DNA of 64,000 bases from positions 62,001 to 126,000 of the forward strand of contig JAFTCL010000044.1 in assembly GCA_017454745.1 (NCBI GenBank). The letters run 5' to 3'. Source of the stretch: Kiritimatiellia bacterium (GTDB lineage Bacteria; Verrucomicrobiota; Kiritimatiellia; RFP12; UBA1067). Each line of letters starts with the position of its first letter. The first letter of the stretch is position 1. Shown piece by piece: positions 1-7,807 of the stretch. A program made the translations under genes and the position numbers. Under the pieces are notes generated by a model. That model searched no databases, was not told the DNA's origin, and saw nothing but the letters and a program-made list of their open reading frames with translations.

Positions 1-1
1 T

Positions 2-3000
2 ACTGAGTTTAACGAAGTCACCATTACCCGGCGGGTCTTCCGTTCCGGCGAGGGACAGTATTTTATCAACAAAACGCCCAGCCGGTTGAAGGACGTTAAC
101 CGCCTGTTTATGGGTACCGGCATCGGCACCACCTCCTATTCGGTAATGGCGCAGGGTCAAATCGACGCCATTTTGTCCTCCAAACCCGAAGACCGCCGGG
201 CGGTCTTCGAGGAAGCCGCCGGGATTACAAAATTCAAGGCCGACCGCAAAGAGGCCATGCGCAAAATTGAGCAAACTGAGGCCAACCTGCTGCGGTTGGC
301 GGACGTTATACGCGAGGTTAAACGTCAGATCGGCACGTTGCAACGCCAGGCCGGCAAGGCTCAGAAATACAAAGAACTGCGGGACGAGTTGCGCGGTCTG
401 GACATTTTCTTGACCCGTCGGCGGCTGGGCGGTTTGGAGGTGCGGATCCGGGAACTGGACGCGTCGATAAACGAACTTCAGGAACAGTTGCTCGACCGTC
501 AGGATAAAGTCGCGGAGTCCGAGCGCGAGTCAGCCCGCATTCACGGTGAGATTCACGAGACGGAAGAGCGTATCGCGGTTCTTACGGAACAGGCGGCTCA
601 GGCGGATAACCGTTATATCCGCGCCCAGGAAGTGATTAAGGTCAACGAGCAGCGCATTAAGGAATACCGCGAGTGGGCGGAGCGGGACAACCGCGAAATT
701 TCCGAAACCGAGGAACAGATCGCCACCCTGAAAATGCAGGTGGAGTCGCTGGAGCAGAAACGGCTGCTTACCGAACAGGCGTTGGCGGCGGATAAAGTCC
801 GTCTGGAGGAAGCCCAGGCAAAATTCGACTCGCACCGGGTGCAGATTGACGCCACCCGCGCCGACTTGCAGCAGGAACGCCAGCAGATTGTGGCGTGCGA
901 GCGTCGTTCCTCCGAGATCCAAAAGACCCTATCCGAGATGGAAGCGCGGCAGCGCGATGTGCTGTTGAAACGCAACCGCCTAGTTGCCGAGCACAAACAG
1001 TTGGAAGAAAACGTCGCTTCCGCCAATTTCGCCCGCTCTGACGCCGAAGCGCGGCTGCAACGATTCCAAAACGAGTCCGGGCAGGTTCAAGCCCGTTTGG
1101 AAACGCTGGAAGACGAACGCGGAAACGCGCAGGAAGAGTTGCGCGGCTTGCAGGAATCGGTCTCCGGATGGCAGTCCGAGGCCGCCGCCAAACAGGCGCA
1201 GTTGGATTTGCTAAATGACACTGCCGAGTCGTCCGACGATTACGGCGCCGGCACCAAAATGCTGCTCGACCCGGAAAACCCGCTGGGGGTGTCGTCCTCC
1301 GCGGTTTTGGGGGCGTTGGCGGAGAAAATCACCGCGGCATCCGAGTTGCGTTTGGCATTGGAAGCCGCGCTGCGGGCTTGGCTGGACGCGGTGGTGGTGA
1401 ACGACGCCGGCACCGCGGTGGAGCTGCTGCGCAAATTAGGCGGACTCGGAACCCCGGCCGCCGCCAGAATGATTTTGGCGGCAGGCAATCCGCCGCCGCC
1501 GGTGACGGCGCCTGCCGGGTTGACCCCGCTGTTGGATTGGGTGCAGGTAGATGACGATTTCGCCGATGCGGCGAAGCGGCTGTTAGGCAACGTGTATCTG
1601 GCGGACAAACTGGAGGACATTCCGTTGCCGTTGCCGGCCGGATGCACCGTGGTGACATACGGCGGCGCGATTTTCACCGACTGCGGCTGCGTGGAACTGT
1701 GGATGCCGGACAGCGCGGTTTCCAGTCCGTTGGCCCGTCGGATGATGATTTCCGAAACCTCCGAACAGCTTGACGAATTGTCGGGAAAAATCACCAAAGG
1801 CAGACGCCAGCTGGAAGCGTTGAACGCACGGGTGGGCGAGTTGACATTGCTGATGAACCAGACCCGTCAGGAGCTGGATTCGGTGCGTCGCAAGGCCGCC
1901 CAGGTGGAAGGTGAGTTCCAGACCGTTAAGCGCGAGGAAGAGCGCGTACAATCCAGATTCGACGTGGTGGCAAAGGCGTTGGCCGAGATTACCGAACAAA
2001 CCTCCGGCGACGACGAACTGCGGACCGAGTTGAAGGTTGAGCTGGAGGAACTGATTTACGAACGCAACGAACTGCTGGAAAAAACCGCCGACAAATCTTC
2101 GCGTCTTCAAGAGATGGAGAGCGTTTACGGCGAATTGAGTCAGGCCCTCACCGAATGCCGCATCCAGGTTTCCGGCAACACCCAGCAATTGGAGCACGCC
2201 GCGTCGCAAAAGGAATCGGTCGAGACCCGCATATCGGAACTGGAGCGCACCGTGCAGGGGCGCCATCGCGGCGTGATGTCGTACGACGAAAGCATCAAAC
2301 GGTTGACGGAGGAAATCCAGACCTTGGAAGCCAGCTTGGACCCGTTGCGGATCGCGGCGGAAAGCATGCACATGAAAATCGAGGAAACCCGCCGCGAGCG
2401 CGGGGCGCAACAACGGGAGCTGGAGAAATCCGAAGCCGTGCTGGCCGAGTTGCGCCGGGCATTGGACGGATGCCGCGATTTGAAAGGCAAGGCGGAACTC
2501 GATGTCGCCGAATCGAAAATGCGGCACCAGAATCTGCTTGAGCACATTTACAACGAGTACGGTCTGTCGGCAGACGAATTGGTCAACGAACCCGACCCGC
2601 AATGGAAAAACGGCGAAATGCCGCCGATTTCCGAAATCGAGGAACGTACCGGTAAGCTGACTGCGGACATCCAGGCGCTAGGTCCGGTCAATCTGGTGGC
2701 GATTGAAGAGTACAAAGAGTTGGAGGAGCGTTACACCTTCCTGAAATCGCAGGAAAGCGATTTGTTAAACTCCAAGGCCCAGATTTTGGAAATGATCACG
2801 ATGATCAACCAAAAATCCGGGGAGATGTTCCAATCCACATTCCAGCAAGCCTGCGCCAATTTCGAGACCATGTTCACCAAACTCTTCAACGGCGGGCAGG
2901 CCAAGCTGGTGTTGCTTAAAAACGAGGAAGACCCGTTGGAGTGCGGCATCGACATCATCGCCCGTCCGCCGGGCAAGCGTCCGCAGTCGGTCACCCTGCT

Positions 3001-3394
3001 TTCCGGCGGCGAGCGCACGATGACGGCGGTAAGCCTGCTTTTCGCCATCTTCATGATCAAGCCCGCGCCGTTCTGCATGTTGGACGAGCTGGACGCGGCG
3101 TTGGACGACAGCAACATCGGCCGTTTTGTGCAGGCTTTGAAGGACTTTCTGGCGCATTCCCAATTCCTGATCATCACCCACAACCAGCACACCATTGCCG
3201 GATCGGATCTGGTGTACGGCGTGACCCAGCAGGAAAAGGGCATCTCCAAGATCGTCTCGATGCGGCTCAAGGAGATCGGTTCCAAAGATCTGGAGATGGG
3301 CGAGAAAGAACCCGAACCGGAACCCGAACCGACCGTAAAAAAGCGCCGCAGCCGTAAACGCGACGAAACCGATTCCGATAATGAAGCCAGCTAA
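2..3394 (+). CDS. smc: Chromosome segregation protein Smc (5'-truncated by window edge)
   Basis: Smc is the ATPase core of bacterial condensin, which compacts and segregates the chromosome. The frame is open from base 2, so the true start and the Walker A motif lie outside; the TTG at 86 is internal. The visible 1130 residues start in the N-terminal head (GTTSYSVMAQGQID, then SSKPEDRR and FEEAAGI, all typical of Smc). A long coiled coil follows, a hinge at about 1250-1720 nt, a second coiled coil, and the C-terminal head with signature LLSGGERT and Walker B CMLDELDAALDD (about 2995-3110 nt). Conserved NLVAIEEY lies before the last coiled segment. The extreme C-terminus is odd: an EPEPEPEP stretch, then a basic KKRRSRKR block and an acidic end. 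Identification is secure from the head motifs and the Smc-length coiled coils; scpA and scpB are not in the window. Confidence 0.97.
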   Translation, partial: TEFNEVTITRRVFRSGEGQYFINKTPSRLKDVNRLFMGTGIGTTSYSVMAQGQIDAILSSKPEDRRAVFEEAAGITKFKADRKEAMRKIEQTEANLLRLADVIREVKRQIGTLQRQAGKAQKYKELRDELRGLDIFLTRRRLGGLEVRIRELDASINELQEQLLDRQDKVAESERESARIHGEIHETEERIAVLTEQAAQADNRYIRAQEVIKVNEQRIKEYREWAERDNREISETEEQIATLKMQVESLEQKRLLTEQALAADKVRLEEAQAKFDSHRVQIDATRADLQQERQQIVACERRSSEIQKTLSEMEARQRDVLLKRNRLVAEHKQLEENVASANFARSDAEARLQRFQNESGQVQARLETLEDERGNAQEELRGLQESVSGWQSEAAAKQAQLDLLNDTAESSDDYGAGTKMLLDPENPLGVSSSAVLGALAEKITAASELRLALEAALRAWLDAVVVNDAGTAVELLRKLGGLGTPAAARMILAAGNPPPPVTAPAGLTPLLDWVQVDDDFADAAKRLLGNVYLADKLEDIPLPLPAGCTVVTYGGAIFTDCGCVELWMPDSAVSSPLARRMMISETSEQLDELSGKITKGRRQLEALNARVGELTLLMNQTRQELDSVRRKAAQVEGEFQTVKREEERVQSRFDVVAKALAEITEQTSGDDELRTELKVELEELIYERNELLEKTADKSSRLQEMESVYGELSQALTECRIQVSGNTQQLEHAASQKESVETRISELERTVQGRHRGVMSYDESIKRLTEEIQTLEASLDPLRIAAESMHMKIEETRRERGAQQRELEKSEAVLAELRRALDGCRDLKGKAELDVAESKMRHQNLLEHIYNEYGLSADELVNEPDPQWKNGEMPPISEIEERTGKLTADIQALGPVNLVAIEEYKELEERYTFLKSQESDLLNSKAQILEMITMINQKSGEMFQSTFQQACANFETMFTKLFNGGQAKLVLLKNEEDPLECGIDIIARPPGKRPQSVTLLSGGERTMTAVSLLFAIFMIKPAPFCMLDELDAALDDSNIGRFVQALKDFLAHSQFLIITHNQHTIAGSDLVYGVTQQEKGISKIVSMRLKEIGSKDLEMGEKEPEPEPEPTVKKRRSRKRDETDSDNEAS

Positions 3395-3410
3395 TTTATT
3401 TCACCATCGC

Positions 3411-3436
3411 CGGGACAGCGGACTGTGTCCCGTTTT
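3411..3436 (+). terminator. Probable rho-independent terminator after smc
   Basis: A 7-bp stem (CGGGACA at 3411-3417 with TGTCCCG at 3426-3432, 8-nt loop) is followed by TTTT, 17 bases after the smc stop codon. The stem is short and the U-tract weak. Its 3' arm is also the first bases of repeat copy A. Confidence 0.45.
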
Positions 3437-3700
3437 ACGATAGGTTGTCACTTGGTTAGCCTGCCGCCCGCTTCGCTTCCCGCACGGGAATGTAAATGAG
3501 GAACCGTGTAGAACGGGTAGAAACGTGTAGAAATCAGAGGTTTTAACCGCAGACCAACACAGACCCGCCACTCTTTGCGAACTTTGCGCCCTTTGCGGTT
3601 AAAAAGCATTGTGGCAATACTGCGCGTAATCGCGGAACTACTCCGTTCGCTTGACTTTGCACACCGTATTTTGTACCATTTTGGTATGAATTGTTTGGCA
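3425..3700 (+). repeat. Island repeat, copy A (promoter-bearing non-coding module)
   Basis: This is the first of three related non-coding blocks in the island. Block 1 (3425-3540) matches 5819-5935 almost base for base. Block 2 (about 3550-3700) matches 5041-5160 and 6001-6150. Block 2 carries a roughly 9-bp periodic run of TTTGCG words (3571-3600) and a conserved promoter-like pair. No conserved reading frame runs through the three copies, so I treat it as non-coding. The rest of the gap to 3858 holds more GCGCAAAG words (about 3716-3790) and a short Rhs-like relic (3818-3847). Confidence 0.8.
3651..3679 (+). promoter_or_regulatory. Predicted sigma70-like promoter inside repeat copy A
   Basis: TTGACT at 3651-3656, a 17-bp spacer and TACCAT at 3674-3679. 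The same boxes with the same spacing occur in copies B and C. It points at the lipoprotein gene starting at 3859. Conservation across copies supports it more than the individual box scores do. Confidence 0.5.
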
Positions 3701-3858
3701 AAAACTCCGAATAAGCATCGCGCAAAGTCCGAAAAGTGCGCAAAGGTCTTTCGTGTCGAACATCTTGGCGAACTTTGCGTACTTGGTGCTGGACAAAAAG
3801 GGGATGGTGGCTCCACAAACACCCTCTACGCCGTGGCCGTCCCGCAAGGAGAAAATCA

Positions 3859-4944
3859 ATGAGATATCTTAGACTTATTGTGTTGTTATTAATTGCGAAT
3901 ATCTGTTCTTCTTGTTCGACCGCAGCTTTATTTGTTGTTCGTAATCATTCTAATTCCCCGATTGTTTTAATAACGGAGTCGTCGGGACGAGATGTATTTC
4001 GACACGTTAATAAGATTCTTCCAAACGGTTCTAGCGAGAAATTCCCGTTAAATCGCACGGGGATGATAATTGTCGTTAATGATATGGGAAAGGTGACTGC
4101 TTTCGATGTTCTTTACGGATTACGTTACTATGCCCTGTCCAAAGATAATCGTCATGATTATTCCCCACTTCAGTTGCGATATGAACCGGACGGGCGGTTG
4201 TTTTTTCTTGGAAGAGACGGGTTGCCTTTATTATCACTTCCGTCTTTCGGAGAAAGCAATGTCCCTACTTATATTCGCGAGGAGTTGGAAAGGGTATTGT
4301 TTCCTTCAACCAGTTGGTTTTGGTTAGTTAGACAGATTGAGAATTATGTCTCTGAACGCCATCAATTGCCGCCTTCGCTTGCATATCTTGGTATGCCTCA
4401 GGAAAGCTGTAACTACTATTCTAAAACCCATACGCTTGTATCGACAAATATCAACGAATTTCTATCAGGCAAAGCGGATTTTGTATATTCCCGTGAATTG
4501 AACGATGCTCAAAACCGCATCGCCAACAAGCTTTTGCGGGTGGATATTGAGCGCATAATGGAACGTGAAAGGGTTATAGCCCGTGTTGTAAGAGGCATTG
4601 CGGCGCACATGGTGAATAATGACTCATTCGTATTCCCCGGGGATTTACATGAATTGGTCACCGCAGGAAGAACCAACTTGTTTGGAGAGGTTGTAGATAA
4701 ATTTGACATAGGTATTTTTAATGGTTATTGGTTTCCGCATTCTCAATCATTAACCAATTCTGTATTGTGGAAGACGGCATGGTTTTCTCCTACCACCACC
4801 AATAAGTCATTGTGTCTGGACAGTATTCTTGTCGAAACTCTTTATAAAGCGACAGGTAGCGAATGGCTGCGTGAGAAATGGGATGAACGTTTAAAAAACT
4901 ATTACCATACAGACATCCCAAAATCCGGCCAGCCCGACAAGTAG
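3859..4944 (+). CDS. Predicted lipoprotein of the Rhs-island paralogous family
   Basis: Unrecognised 361-residue protein. I chose ATG 3859 because it follows AAGGAG and opens a lipoprotein signal (MRYLRLIVLLLIANICSSC, lipid-modified Cys about residue 19); the longer in-frame ORF upstream runs through the repeat. The codons are much AT-richer than in smc, a sign of transfer. The last third (about residues 230-350) resembles the 188-residue protein at 7207: an RGIAAHMVNN...FVFPGDLHEL segment, then HSQSLTNSVLW...W, against SRDLAWYLSAH...RFPDNAEEF and GHSLTDKV...W there. Its position beside an Rhs tip suggests an immunity-type or effector-associated lipoprotein, but that is inference. Confidence 0.75.
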   Translation: MRYLRLIVLLLIANICSSCSTAALFVVRNHSNSPIVLITESSGRDVFRHVNKILPNGSSEKFPLNRTGMIIVVNDMGKVTAFDVLYGLRYYALSKDNRHDYSPLQLRYEPDGRLFFLGRDGLPLLSLPSFGESNVPTYIREELERVLFPSTSWFWLVRQIENYVSERHQLPPSLAYLGMPQESCNYYSKTHTLVSTNINEFLSGKADFVYSRELNDAQNRIANKLLRVDIERIMERERVIARVVRGIAAHMVNNDSFVFPGDLHELVTAGRTNLFGEVVDKFDIGIFNGYWFPHSQSLTNSVLWKTAWFSPTTTNKSLCLDSILVETLYKATGSEWLREKWDERLKNYYHTDIPKSGQPDK

Positions 4945-4950
4945 TCATAA

Positions 4951-5228
4951 TGTCTCGTTTTAGATGGGTTGACACTTGGATAAGTCAATTGCCCACTTCT
5001 TGCGCAAGGATGTTTTGAGGAAATTTTAGCCGTGCAGAGCGTGTAAATCTTTGCGTCCTTTGCGGCTAAAAACAATTGTGGTAAGACAGCGCGTAATCGC
5101 GGAACTGCTACGTTCGCTTGACTTTGCGCAACGGATTATGTACTATTACGATATGAATTGTTTCGCAGGGAAAAGACTTGTAGTCTCCAGAAGGCGTAGG
5201 CGTACGGACGCACGGATTTCCGCCGTTT
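4951..5228 (+). repeat. Island repeat, copy B (degenerate block 1, good block 2)
   Basis: Copy B begins with a decayed block 1 (4951-5020; GTCTCGTTTTAGATGGGTTG against GTCCCGTTTTACGATAGGTT in copy A). Block 2 follows (5041-5228) with the TTTGCG words, the GCGCGTAATCGCGGAACT segment and the promoter pair. From 5160 to 5228 it tracks copy C beyond the point where copy A diverges. The rest of the gap to 5348 holds a CATCGCGCAAA segment also found downstream of copy A at 3716. No gene is supported in this 404-base gap. Confidence 0.75.
5118..5146 (+). promoter_or_regulatory. Predicted sigma70-like promoter inside repeat copy B
   Basis: TTGACT at 5118-5123, a 17-bp spacer and TACTAT at 5141-5146, at the same place in the repeat as in copies A and C. 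It points at the gene starting at 5349. Confidence 0.5.
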
Positions 5229-5348
5229 CAACGGGCATCAGCGGAGACTGTCCCATTCTGGCCGTCATGTTTGAGGCGGTTGCAAAACCTCCGATCCAGC
5301 ATCGCGCAAAATCCGCAAATTGCATTTTAATAATATAATGGCAAATTA

Positions 5349-5837
5349 ATGAATATTCATCGCAATATCGTGAGAAGGATAGAAACTTATTGTGAAATGT
5401 TGTTTGTCCTGATATTTCTTTCCTGTTGTATATTTGCAGGAATGTGGGGATGTAATCACATGAAAGTAGAGTCGCTGTATGCTTTTTCTAGGGATCTAGC
5501 TGAATATGTTGCAGCTAACAAAAAGCTACCAGAGAATTTCACCGTTTTTTGCGAATGGAAGGTCGATGAAAATAACCGACCGATTTGGGATATCGATATT
5601 ATTACTAAAATTGTAAAGTTGAATACTATGCCGTTGGAGGAAATGCTACAAGGCAACAAACCAATAATTATTATCAAAGATGAAAAATATTCGAACTTAA
5701 CATATTCAATCAATTGTCATTTTGGCGGCCACCTATACCATGAACTACACAAATCTGGTGAAGAATCAACGTTTTCAACAAATATGCCCCATGATGTCGA
5801 TATTTTGATTAAAGACACGTGTCCCGTTTCACGATAG
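5349..5837 (+). CDS. Small membrane-anchored or exported protein, Rhs-island family
   Basis: Unrecognised 162-residue protein. A hydrophobic segment near residues 17-37 (LFVLIFLSCCIFAGMW) ends in GC, so it is a membrane anchor or a poor lipobox. Right after it, FSRDLAEYVAANKKLPENF matches SRDLAWYLSAHDYRFPDN of the protein at 7207, which suggests common ancestry. The rest is rich in Ile, Lys and Asn. The gene is very AT-rich. Its last codons and stop (5819-5837) are supplied by the first bases of repeat copy C, so the repeat junction cuts right at the gene end. No good ribosome binding site is seen before ATG 5349; ATG 5397 is an alternative start. Function unknown. Confidence 0.6.
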   Translation: MNIHRNIVRRIETYCEMLFVLIFLSCCIFAGMWGCNHMKVESLYAFSRDLAEYVAANKKLPENFTVFCEWKVDENNRPIWDIDIITKIVKLNTMPLEEMLQGNKPIIIIKDEKYSNLTYSINCHFGGHLYHELHKSGEESTFSTNMPHDVDILIKDTCPVSR

Positions 5838-6190
5838 GTTGTCACTTGGTTTAGCCAGCCGCCCGCTTCGCTTCCCACACGGGAATGTAAATGAGGAACC
5901 GTGTAGAACGGGTAGAAACGTGTAGAAATCAGAGGAGAGAATGATGAGTGACGAGTGACGAACTACGAGTGACGAGTTTGGAAAGGCAAATTTAAGCACG
6001 GATCAACACAGATATGCCGCTCTTTGCGAACTTTGCGCCCTTTGCGGCTAAAAAGCATTGTGGCAACACTGCGCGTAATCGCGGAACTGCTCGTTCGCTT
6101 GACTTTGCACACCGGATTATGTACCATTTTGGTATGAATTGTTTCGCAGGGAAAAGTCTAATTGTATCCAGAAGGCTTAGGCGCACAACC
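5819..6190 (+). repeat. Island repeat, copy C
   Basis: Block 1 (5819-5935) is nearly identical to copy A 3425-3540. A short insertion follows with direct repeats of GTGACGAGTGACGA type (5944-5980). Block 2 (about 6001-6190) carries the periodic TTTGCG words and the conserved promoter. It runs straight into the Rhs-derived coding sequence at about 6195. Confidence 0.8.
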
Positions 6191-7147
6191 GCACGGATTA
6201 CCGCCGTGCCCCATCCTCTGGGGCGGCACGTCTCCACCACGGATGCCGGCGGCACGGTTTACCACGCCTACGACGGCATCCACTGCGTCGCCGACCTGGA
6301 CGGCGACGGCAGCCTCCTCCGCGCCTACACGTGGGGCGCGGACGTGGACAATCTGTTGGCTGTGACGCTTGTCGACGGCGCGGCCACCAATACCCTCTAC
6401 GCCGTGACCGACCCGCTCGGCACCGTCCACGCGCTGATTGCATCCGACGGGACCGTCTCCGTTTCCTACACCTACGACTCGTGGGGAAACGTCCTGTCGG
6501 TTTCCGGCGACCAGGCGTTGATATCCGCGAACCGCTTTACTTGGCAAGGGCGCGAATATTCATACGCGACTGGTCTCTACAACTTCCGGGCAAGGTGGTA
6601 CGACCCCGCTGCGGGGCGGTGGCTGTCGAAGGACCCGATAGGCCTTGAGGGCGGGTTGAACCTGTATGAGGCGTTCGGTAACAACCCGGTGTGCTTTGGG
6701 GATCCTTTGGGAGAGACTGTATATTATTCTTCACTTGGAGGGACTCATGCGGAATTGATGTATACTGATTCACAAAGTTCAACAGGTTATGATTTATTCA
6801 ATTTTTACGGACAACAAGACGCACATTGGCCGGGTAAAGAATACACTGTTACAGATAATATTCAGGAAGTTATTAATGCGTTTTGGTCAAAAGGAGTATT
6901 GGTCGTCAAATCTGAGCCACAATGTCGGATTACAAAAGATTACATAACCATTCATATGACAAGTGATGAGGAAAAACGATTACATACTGTAATTGCGAGT
7001 TATGAAGTAGAAAATTACAGCGTTATTGGCAACAATTGTTCAACTGTCATTCGAAAGGTATTATACGAATGTGGGTTCTTTTCTTCTCCTCATTTTACCG
7101 GATGGCCAATTACGCCTGACGGTTTGCAAAAGGATATTGAAGAATGA
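6014..7147 (+). CDS. Orphan Rhs C-terminal tip with candidate toxin domain
   Basis: Carboxy-terminal piece of an Rhs/YD-repeat polymorphic toxin. Rhs similarity starts only at about 6195, so some 1000 residues of the normal shell are missing and the upstream codons are repeat copy C; the start is undetermined (ATG 6134 is also in frame). YD-type sequence (AYTWGADVDNLLAV, TDPLGTVHALI, YTYDSWGNVLS) leads to the core motif FRARWYDPAAGRWLSKDPIG and the boundary FGDPLG at about 6711. The C-terminal 145 residues switch sharply from GC-rich to AT-rich. They carry GGTHAELMY near their start and YSVIGNNCSTVIRKVL near their end, a His-then-Cys order that could fit a circularly permuted papain/NlpC-type fold. 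The fold and the toxin role are inference. A likely cognate immunity gene follows at 7207. Confidence 0.8.
   Translation: MPLFANFAPFAAKKHCGNTARNRGTARSLDFAHRIMYHFGMNCFAGKSLIVSRRLRRTTARITAVPHPLGRHVSTTDAGGTVYHAYDGIHCVADLDGDGSLLRAYTWGADVDNLLAVTLVDGAATNTLYAVTDPLGTVHALIASDGTVSVSYTYDSWGNVLSVSGDQALISANRFTWQGREYSYATGLYNFRARWYDPAAGRWLSKDPIGLEGGLNLYEAFGNNPVCFGDPLGETVYYSSLGGTHAELMYTDSQSSTGYDLFNFYGQQDAHWPGKEYTVTDNIQEVINAFWSKGVLVVKSEPQCRITKDYITIHMTSDEEKRLHTVIASYEVENYSVIGNNCSTVIRKVLYECGFFSSPHFTGWPITPDGLQKDIEE
6099..6127 (+). promoter_or_regulatory. Predicted sigma70-like promoter inside repeat copy C
   Basis: TTGACT at 6099-6104, a 17-bp spacer and TACCAT at 6122-6127. The surrounding TACCATTTTGGTA is a small dyad shared with copy A. 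It points at the Rhs tip gene. Confidence 0.5.
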
Positions 7148-7206
7148 AACAGAGTACACGAATGAACTGAAAATTTCAAACAGCGCATTCGGAGAAAGAT
7201 GATAAA

Positions 7207-7773
7207 ATGATGGCAATCGGACATTATATTAATTACTCGTTCCAAATATTATGCGCAGCTTTGCGTATTATATTTGGTTTCGTTTCAAAGCATTTTATTC
7301 TGGTGATGGTGTCTTGCTTTCTTTTGGCAAGAATGCCAGCTTATATTCGAGAGGTGCGTCTCATGTTGCGCGGAAATCAGGAGGTTGCGTTATCCCGTGA
7401 TTTGGCTTGGTATTTGTCGGCACATGATTACCGTTTCCCGGACAACGCCGAAGAGTTCGTCGATGCCTTAAGGCAATCTAGGCGCGAAGATGATTATGTG
7501 CCGTGTAATAGCGTCTTATGGATAAATGAACACTATTCGCTACCTTGGGGGCATTCTTTGACCGACAAAGTGTCTTTGACGGAAAACTGGTTTAAACGTC
7601 TCGACAATGACAAAATGGGGTTTCTTGCTGACGGACATCTTACTCAACGAGTTTGGAGTGATCTGTATCAATGCAGTTCGAATAAGGTTATAATTGATAA
7701 ACTGTGGGAAATTTGGGCAGAAAATCAATCCCGCACAAGTTGTGTTAATCATGTTTCGTGTGATGTAAAATGA
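7207..7773 (+). CDS. Candidate immunity protein for the Rhs tip, membrane-anchored
   Basis: Unrecognised 188-residue protein in the position typical of an immunity gene, 59 bases after the Rhs tip. ATG 7207 follows GGAGAAAGATGATAAA. The N-terminus is hydrophobic (about residues 8-44, including FILVMVSCFLLA). The rest is soluble with SRDLAWYLSAHDYRFPDNAEEF and GHSLTDKVSLTENWF. Both segments recur in the 3859 lipoprotein and the first in the 5349 protein, so the three form a family. An N-terminal anchor would place the domain outside the cytoplasm, where an exported toxin might act. AT-rich. The immunity role is inferred from position only. Confidence 0.7.
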   Translation: MMAIGHYINYSFQILCAALRIIFGFVSKHFILVMVSCFLLARMPAYIREVRLMLRGNQEVALSRDLAWYLSAHDYRFPDNAEEFVDALRQSRREDDYVPCNSVLWINEHYSLPWGHSLTDKVSLTENWFKRLDNDKMGFLADGHLTQRVWSDLYQCSSNKVIIDKLWEIWAENQSRTSCVNHVSCDVK

Positions 7774-7807
7774 ATTAGTCAATGCTCGGGAAGAACAGAG
7801 GACAACG

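Noticed and set aside
1583-2602. 339-residue minus-strand ORF inside smc
   Set aside because: It is antisense to a conserved coiled-coil region in a GC-rich gene and has no domain pattern; smc is certain.
3571-3760. CRISPR-like periodicity of TTTGCG words
   Set aside because: Repeat unit is about 9 bases, without spacers of normal length and without cas genes.
3575-3862. 95-codon ORF through repeat copy A
   Set aside because: The corresponding frames in copies B and C differ and shift; its end contains an Rhs scrap. Better explained as non-coding repeat.
5051-5338. 95-codon ORF through repeat copy B
   Set aside because: It follows the repeat, shares only short stretches with the frame in copy C and has no protein features.
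5944-5980. Short direct repeats GTGACGAGTGACGA as an attachment site
   Set aside because: No integrase, tRNA or matching second site was found; probably a local slippage insertion in copy C.
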